A stretch of DNA of 36,185 nucleotides from CAZRZN01 sp964604565. Lineage in GTDB: Bacteria > Pseudomonadota > Alphaproteobacteria > Rhodobacterales > Rhodobacteraceae. The stretch covers positions 1 through 36,185 of the forward strand of contig CAZRZN010000016.1 of NCBI GenBank assembly GCA_964604565.1. The letters run 5' to 3'. Shown piece by piece: positions 33,145 through 36,185 of the stretch. A model generated the notes under the pieces. It saw nothing but the letters and a program-made list of their open reading frames with translations, had not been told where the DNA came from and ran no database searches. The translations under genes and the position numbers were made by a program. Position 1 is the stretch's first letter; each line of letters starts with the position of its first letter.

Positions 33145-33513
33145 ATGCAGGAAAATGCTATTGAAACCAGACGGTTCGAAACGCCTGACGAGGTTCTGGA
33201 CATGAAGGAACGTGGTGGAATCTCCATCGTTCAGATGACGGATGGCAGCACCGGAATGCATGCGATCTTTGAACCCGGCTGGACCTGGGAGAACGATGAG
33301 AAGCCATTGCTTGGATCGCCTGAGTCCTGCCCGATGCGCCACATTGGCTTTTGCATCTCCGGCAGGCTGGTCGTCCGCATGATCGACACCGGGCATGAGA
33401 CGCATATCGAGACCGGCGATTTCTTTGATATCCCGCCGGGGCATGATGGCTATGTGGAGGGCGACGACCGGGTCGAAATGATCCTTTTCGCCCCGCCGGA
33501 TCATCAGCACTGA
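33145..33513 (+). CDS. Cupin-domain protein
   Basis: 122 aa from ATG 33145 (GGAG 6 bases upstream; an in-frame start at 33088 was rejected). A single small beta-barrel cupin: motif region CPMRHIGFCISGRLVVRMID (residues 71-90) and the second strand motif HIETGDFFDIPPGHDGYVEG. Its His and Glu positions (MRH at 73-75, then GHETHIE further on) could bind a metal, but the exact ligand set is not certain. Cupins range from dioxygenases to isomerases and ligand sensors, so no reaction is assigned. It is the first of a divergent group with a PLP synthase and a PLP decarboxylase. Confidence 0.82.
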   Translation: MQENAIETRRFETPDEVLDMKERGGISIVQMTDGSTGMHAIFEPGWTWENDEKPLLGSPESCPMRHIGFCISGRLVVRMIDTGHETHIETGDFFDIPPGHDGYVEGDDRVEMILFAPPDHQH

Positions 33514-33634
33514 CAGGCGCGGTCTCGCGGCGGTTCGCGCGAAAGTGCGGACCCCGCGTTGCAACCTGACATGCAAAGCAACGCGACCCGGGCCGGAAAC
33601 GCCGGTGTCTACAACACCCCAAGGGAGAAACTCG

Positions 33635-34720
33635 ATGGATGCCATGACGACACGCACTACACAGGGCAAGGGCAAGCTTTTTGCCAGCGTCCTTGAAACG
33701 ATCGGCGACACGCCTGCGATCAGGATCAATTCCCTCGCACCCGAGGGCGTCGAAATCTACGTGAAGGCAGAGTTCTTCAATCCAGGCGGTTCCGTGAAGG
33801 ACCGGCTGGCGCTGAGCATCATCGAAGAAGCCGAGCAAAAGGGGACTCTGAGTCCCGGCCAGACCGTGGTGGAGGCCACGTCGGGCAATACGGGCATCGG
33901 TCTGGCCATGGTCTGCGCCGCCAAGGGCTATCCGCTTGTCGTGACCATGGCCGACAGTTTCTCCGTCGAGCGCCGCAAGCTGATGCGGATGATGGGCGCG
34001 AAGGTCGTGCTGACCCCGCGTGCCGAAAAGGGATTGGGCATGTATCGCAAGGCCGTGGAGCTGGCCGAGGCGAACGGTTGGTTCCTTGCCCGCCAGTTCG
34101 AGACAGAGGCAAACGCCCGGATCCATGAAAACACGACGGCGCGGGAAATCCTTGCCGATTTTGCCGGCGGGCGACTGGATTACTGGGTCACGGGATACGG
34201 CACCGGCGGCACGGTCACCGGCGTGGCCCGGGTTCTGCGCAAGGATCGCCCTGAGACGAAGATCGTCCTGTCGGAACCGGCGAATGCGCAGCTTCTGGGA
34301 AGCGGTCACGTGCAGGGGCGCGGTGCCGATCACGCCCCTTCCGAAAGCCACCCCGCATTCGAGCCACACCCGATCCAGGGGTGGACCCCGGATTTCATTC
34401 CGCATGTGCTGCAGGAAGCGGTGGACGACAACCTTTATGACGAGCTGATCCCGGTTGCCGGTCCGGACGGTATCGCCTGGGCGCAGAAACTCGCGCAGCG
34501 CGAAGGTATCCTGACGGGCATTTCCGGCGGGTCGACCTTTGCGATCGCCATGCAGATCGCCGAACGCGCGGAGCCGGGGACCGTGATCCTCTGCATGCTG
34601 CCCGACACGGGCGAGCGTTACATGTCGACGCCGCTGTTCGAGTCGATTCCCGAGGAGATGACCGAAGAGGAGACTGCGCTGTCACGCTCCACACCGGGGT
34701 TCCAGACGGCCACCGGCTGA
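33635..34720 (+). CDS. Cysteine synthase-family PLP enzyme (CysK/CysM/CBS fold)
   Basis: 361 aa, fold type II PLP enzyme. The internal aldimine lysine is K55 (FNPGGSVKDR), the substrate-binding TSGNTG loop is at 82-87, and the phosphate-binding glycine loop GTGGT is at 189-193. FARLIER family features (VERRKLMRMMGAKVVLTP) are intact, and GISGGS and LPDTGERY near the end match O-acetylserine sulfhydrylase. The start ATG 33635 has AAGGGAG 7 bases upstream. It could make cysteine or a beta-substituted alanine from O-acetyl- or O-phosphoserine and a nucleophile other than sulfide. It sits between a cupin and an amino-acid decarboxylase rather than with cysE or sulfate genes, which hints at a specialised role, but that is inference. 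Confidence 0.9.
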   Translation: MDAMTTRTTQGKGKLFASVLETIGDTPAIRINSLAPEGVEIYVKAEFFNPGGSVKDRLALSIIEEAEQKGTLSPGQTVVEATSGNTGIGLAMVCAAKGYPLVVTMADSFSVERRKLMRMMGAKVVLTPRAEKGLGMYRKAVELAEANGWFLARQFETEANARIHENTTAREILADFAGGRLDYWVTGYGTGGTVTGVARVLRKDRPETKIVLSEPANAQLLGSGHVQGRGADHAPSESHPAFEPHPIQGWTPDFIPHVLQEAVDDNLYDELIPVAGPDGIAWAQKLAQREGILTGISGGSTFAIAMQIAERAEPGTVILCMLPDTGERYMSTPLFESIPEEMTEEETALSRSTPGFQTATG

Positions 34721-34829
34721 CGCCGCCGCGCGCCGCGATCCGCATTCATGTGTCTTAGCTGCGGAGAGGTGGCCTGTGACGCCCTTGCCGCAGGGCGGTT
34801 GGCCGCGTCGGGATCAGGAAAGGCCCACG

Positions 34830-34912
34830 GCAATCGGCCATGACCGGGGACGGCGTGCCGCCGATTGCGATGGCTCTTGGGGCGACCCGCGCCCGACATG
34901 CCATGCGGGTCG
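34830..34912. other. Two tandem hairpins between the cysK-like gene and the decarboxylase
   Basis: GCAATCGGC (34830-34838) pairs with GCCGATTGC (34860-34868), and CGACCCGC (34883-34890) pairs with GCGGGTCG (34905-34912), in the 230-base gap before the decarboxylase. Neither has a T-tract. They could be mRNA-processing or translational control elements, or an inefficient terminator. Confidence 0.4.
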
Positions 34913-34950
34913 TCAATGCGCGGCAAGTCTTCAGCAAGGAAGAGCAGACA

Positions 34951-36185
34951 ATGGATGCATTGACGAACAACGCGACGCCGATCCGGGAAGAAACCCTTGA
35001 TCCCGAGGATTGGGAGACGCTCCGCGCGCTTGCCCTGCGGATCGTCGGGGAGGCGGTCGACCATACGCGGGATGTGCGCGAACGTCCCTTGTGGCAGGAC
35101 ATGCCGCCGCAGGTGCGCGCCCGGTATCAGAAGCCCGCCCCGCAGGCGGGCAGGCCGCTGGCCGAGGTCTACGACGATCTGGTGGTCAACATGCTGCCCT
35201 ATCCGATGGGAAACATACATCCGCGATTCTGGATGTGGTATATGGGGGCGAGCAACTTTACCGGTGCGCTGGGCGATTTTCTGGCTGCCGTCCTTGGATC
35301 GAACCTCGGTATCGGCGACCATGCCGCGGCAGAGATCGACAGGCAGGTGGTCAATTGGCTGAAGGAGATGTTGGGCTACCCGGCACAGGCCAGCGGAACG
35401 CTTTTGTCGGGCGGTTCCATGGCGAATCTGATCGGGCTGACCGTGGCCCGCAACAAGATGTCTGGCATCGACCTGCGTGAACTGGGCGTGGGCGCCCTCA
35501 AGGCGCCGATGCGGTTCTACGGCTCCGATCAGATCCATTCGTGCCACCAGATCGCCATGGAGGCAATGGGACTGGGTAACCGCGCGCTGTGCCGGGTGTC
35601 CTCTGACGCCGAATGCCGCATGGATATTGCCGCCCTGCGCAGGGCGGTCGAACGCGATCGTATGGACGGGCTGCAACCGGCCTGCGTGATCGCCACCGCA
35701 GGAACGGTCAATACCGGCGCCATCGACGATCTGGAGGCGATCGCCGATTTCTGCAAGGAGCAGGGTCTTTGGTTTCATGTGGACGGGTGCATCGGGGCGC
35801 TGCTGGCCATCGCCCCAAAAGGCAAAGCCCTTGTCCGCGGCATCGCGCGGGCGGATTCAATCGCGCTTGATCCGCATAAATGGCTGCATGCGCCCTTTGA
35901 GGTGGGTTGCGCGCTGGTCCGGGATGCGGACGCGCATTTCGGCAGCTTTACGGTGACGCCCGAGTATCTGGAAAACGCGCCGCGCGGCATCGCCTCCGGG
36001 ACACCGCTGCATGACTTCGGCCTTCAGACGTCGCGCGGGTTCCGCGCGCTGAAGGTCTGGATGGCACTGGAGGAACATGGCGTTGCCAAGTTCGGCCGGT
36101 TGATCGCTCAGGACCTTGATCACGCGCGATATGTGACCGGGCGTGTTGTAGAGACTCCGAACCTGCACCTGTGTTTTCCCACCGT
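34951..36185 (+). CDS. Group II pyridoxal-dependent amino-acid decarboxylase (partial, runs off window end)
   Basis: At least 411 codons from ATG 34951 (AAGGAAGAG upstream), open to the window end, so the C-terminus is missing. It is a fold type I PLP decarboxylase of the AADC/glutamate/cysteine-sulfinate group. Features are MGNIHPRFWMWYMG (86-99), the GTLLSGGSMANL block (149-160), H199 (SCHQ) that stacks on the cofactor, D278 in FHVDGC that binds the pyridine nitrogen, and the Schiff-base lysine K310 in DPHKWLHAPFE. The substrate-specific loop is not diagnostic. In context it could decarboxylate the amino acid made by the cysteine-synthase-like enzyme, producing an amine. It is separated from that gene by two hairpins. 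Confidence 0.9.
   Translation, partial: MDALTNNATPIREETLDPEDWETLRALALRIVGEAVDHTRDVRERPLWQDMPPQVRARYQKPAPQAGRPLAEVYDDLVVNMLPYPMGNIHPRFWMWYMGASNFTGALGDFLAAVLGSNLGIGDHAAAEIDRQVVNWLKEMLGYPAQASGTLLSGGSMANLIGLTVARNKMSGIDLRELGVGALKAPMRFYGSDQIHSCHQIAMEAMGLGNRALCRVSSDAECRMDIAALRRAVERDRMDGLQPACVIATAGTVNTGAIDDLEAIADFCKEQGLWFHVDGCIGALLAIAPKGKALVRGIARADSIALDPHKWLHAPFEVGCALVRDADAHFGSFTVTPEYLENAPRGIASGTPLHDFGLQTSRGFRALKVWMALEEHGVAKFGRLIAQDLDHARYVTGRVVETPNLHLCFPT

Overview
The window is GC-rich DNA from a bacterium. Its gene repertoire (three ABC importers with periplasmic binding proteins, FCD-type GntR regulators, a BKACE-family enzyme, an allophanate hydrolase, a MarR regulator with a TAGT-N-ACTA type operator) suggests an alphaproteobacterium, most likely of the Rhodobacterales/Roseobacter type. 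That placement is inferred from gene content and style, not from a marker gene. I recognised no rRNA, tRNA, CRISPR array, transposase or integrase. The region looks like a dense accessory catabolic block.

Layout. 1-553 (-): a MarR regulator with a C-terminal cysteine/histidine cluster, cut by the window edge, with a palindromic operator at its start. 945-2828 (-): a 44-residue lysine-rich protein and a GroEL chaperonin with no groES beside it. 2829-3416: no intact gene, only a possible remnant of a haem-degrading/GlcG-like protein. 3417-11811 (-): a seven-gene operon. In transcription order it encodes a ribose-type binding protein, a double ATPase, a fused double permease, a short-chain dehydrogenase, an L-gulonate 3-dehydrogenase/lambda-crystallin-like enzyme, a BKACE beta-keto acid cleavage enzyme and an SMP-30 lactonase. 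A GntR gene (11951-12625, +) is divergent from it. Together these suggest uptake of a sugar or sugar acid, ring oxidation, lactone opening, oxidation at C3 and CoA-dependent cleavage.

12862-31266 looks like a large nitrogen-compound utilisation region. A flavin-reductase-like protein and a second GntR regulator (-) diverge from an eight-gene operon (14387-23076, +): an oligopeptide/opine-type ABC importer, a CodA-like amidohydrolase, a second amidohydrolase whose N-terminal HxH metal motif is missing, and a CMP/guanine-deaminase-fold deaminase. A LysR gene (-) separates this from a five-gene operon (24280-31266, +): a second importer of the same class, with a Tat-type binding protein and a fused double ATPase, followed by a full-length allophanate hydrolase. 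The enzymes point to deamination and hydrolysis of an N-rich heterocycle or ureido/guanidino compound, ending in ammonia and CO2. The substrate cannot be read from the sequence.

31454-36185: a winged-helix/TolB-like/TPR regulator (-) is divergent from a cupin, a cysteine-synthase-fold PLP enzyme and a group II PLP decarboxylase (cut by the window end). The set could make a decarboxylated amine from a beta-substituted alanine, for example a sulfonate or diamine. Neat direct repeats sit upstream of the regulator and two hairpins lie in the gap before the decarboxylase.

The three main points of interest are the BKACE-plus-gulonate-dehydrogenase sugar operon, the HxH-less amidohydrolase within a two-importer nitrogen cluster that ends in allophanate hydrolase, and the cupin/CysK-like/decarboxylase set.
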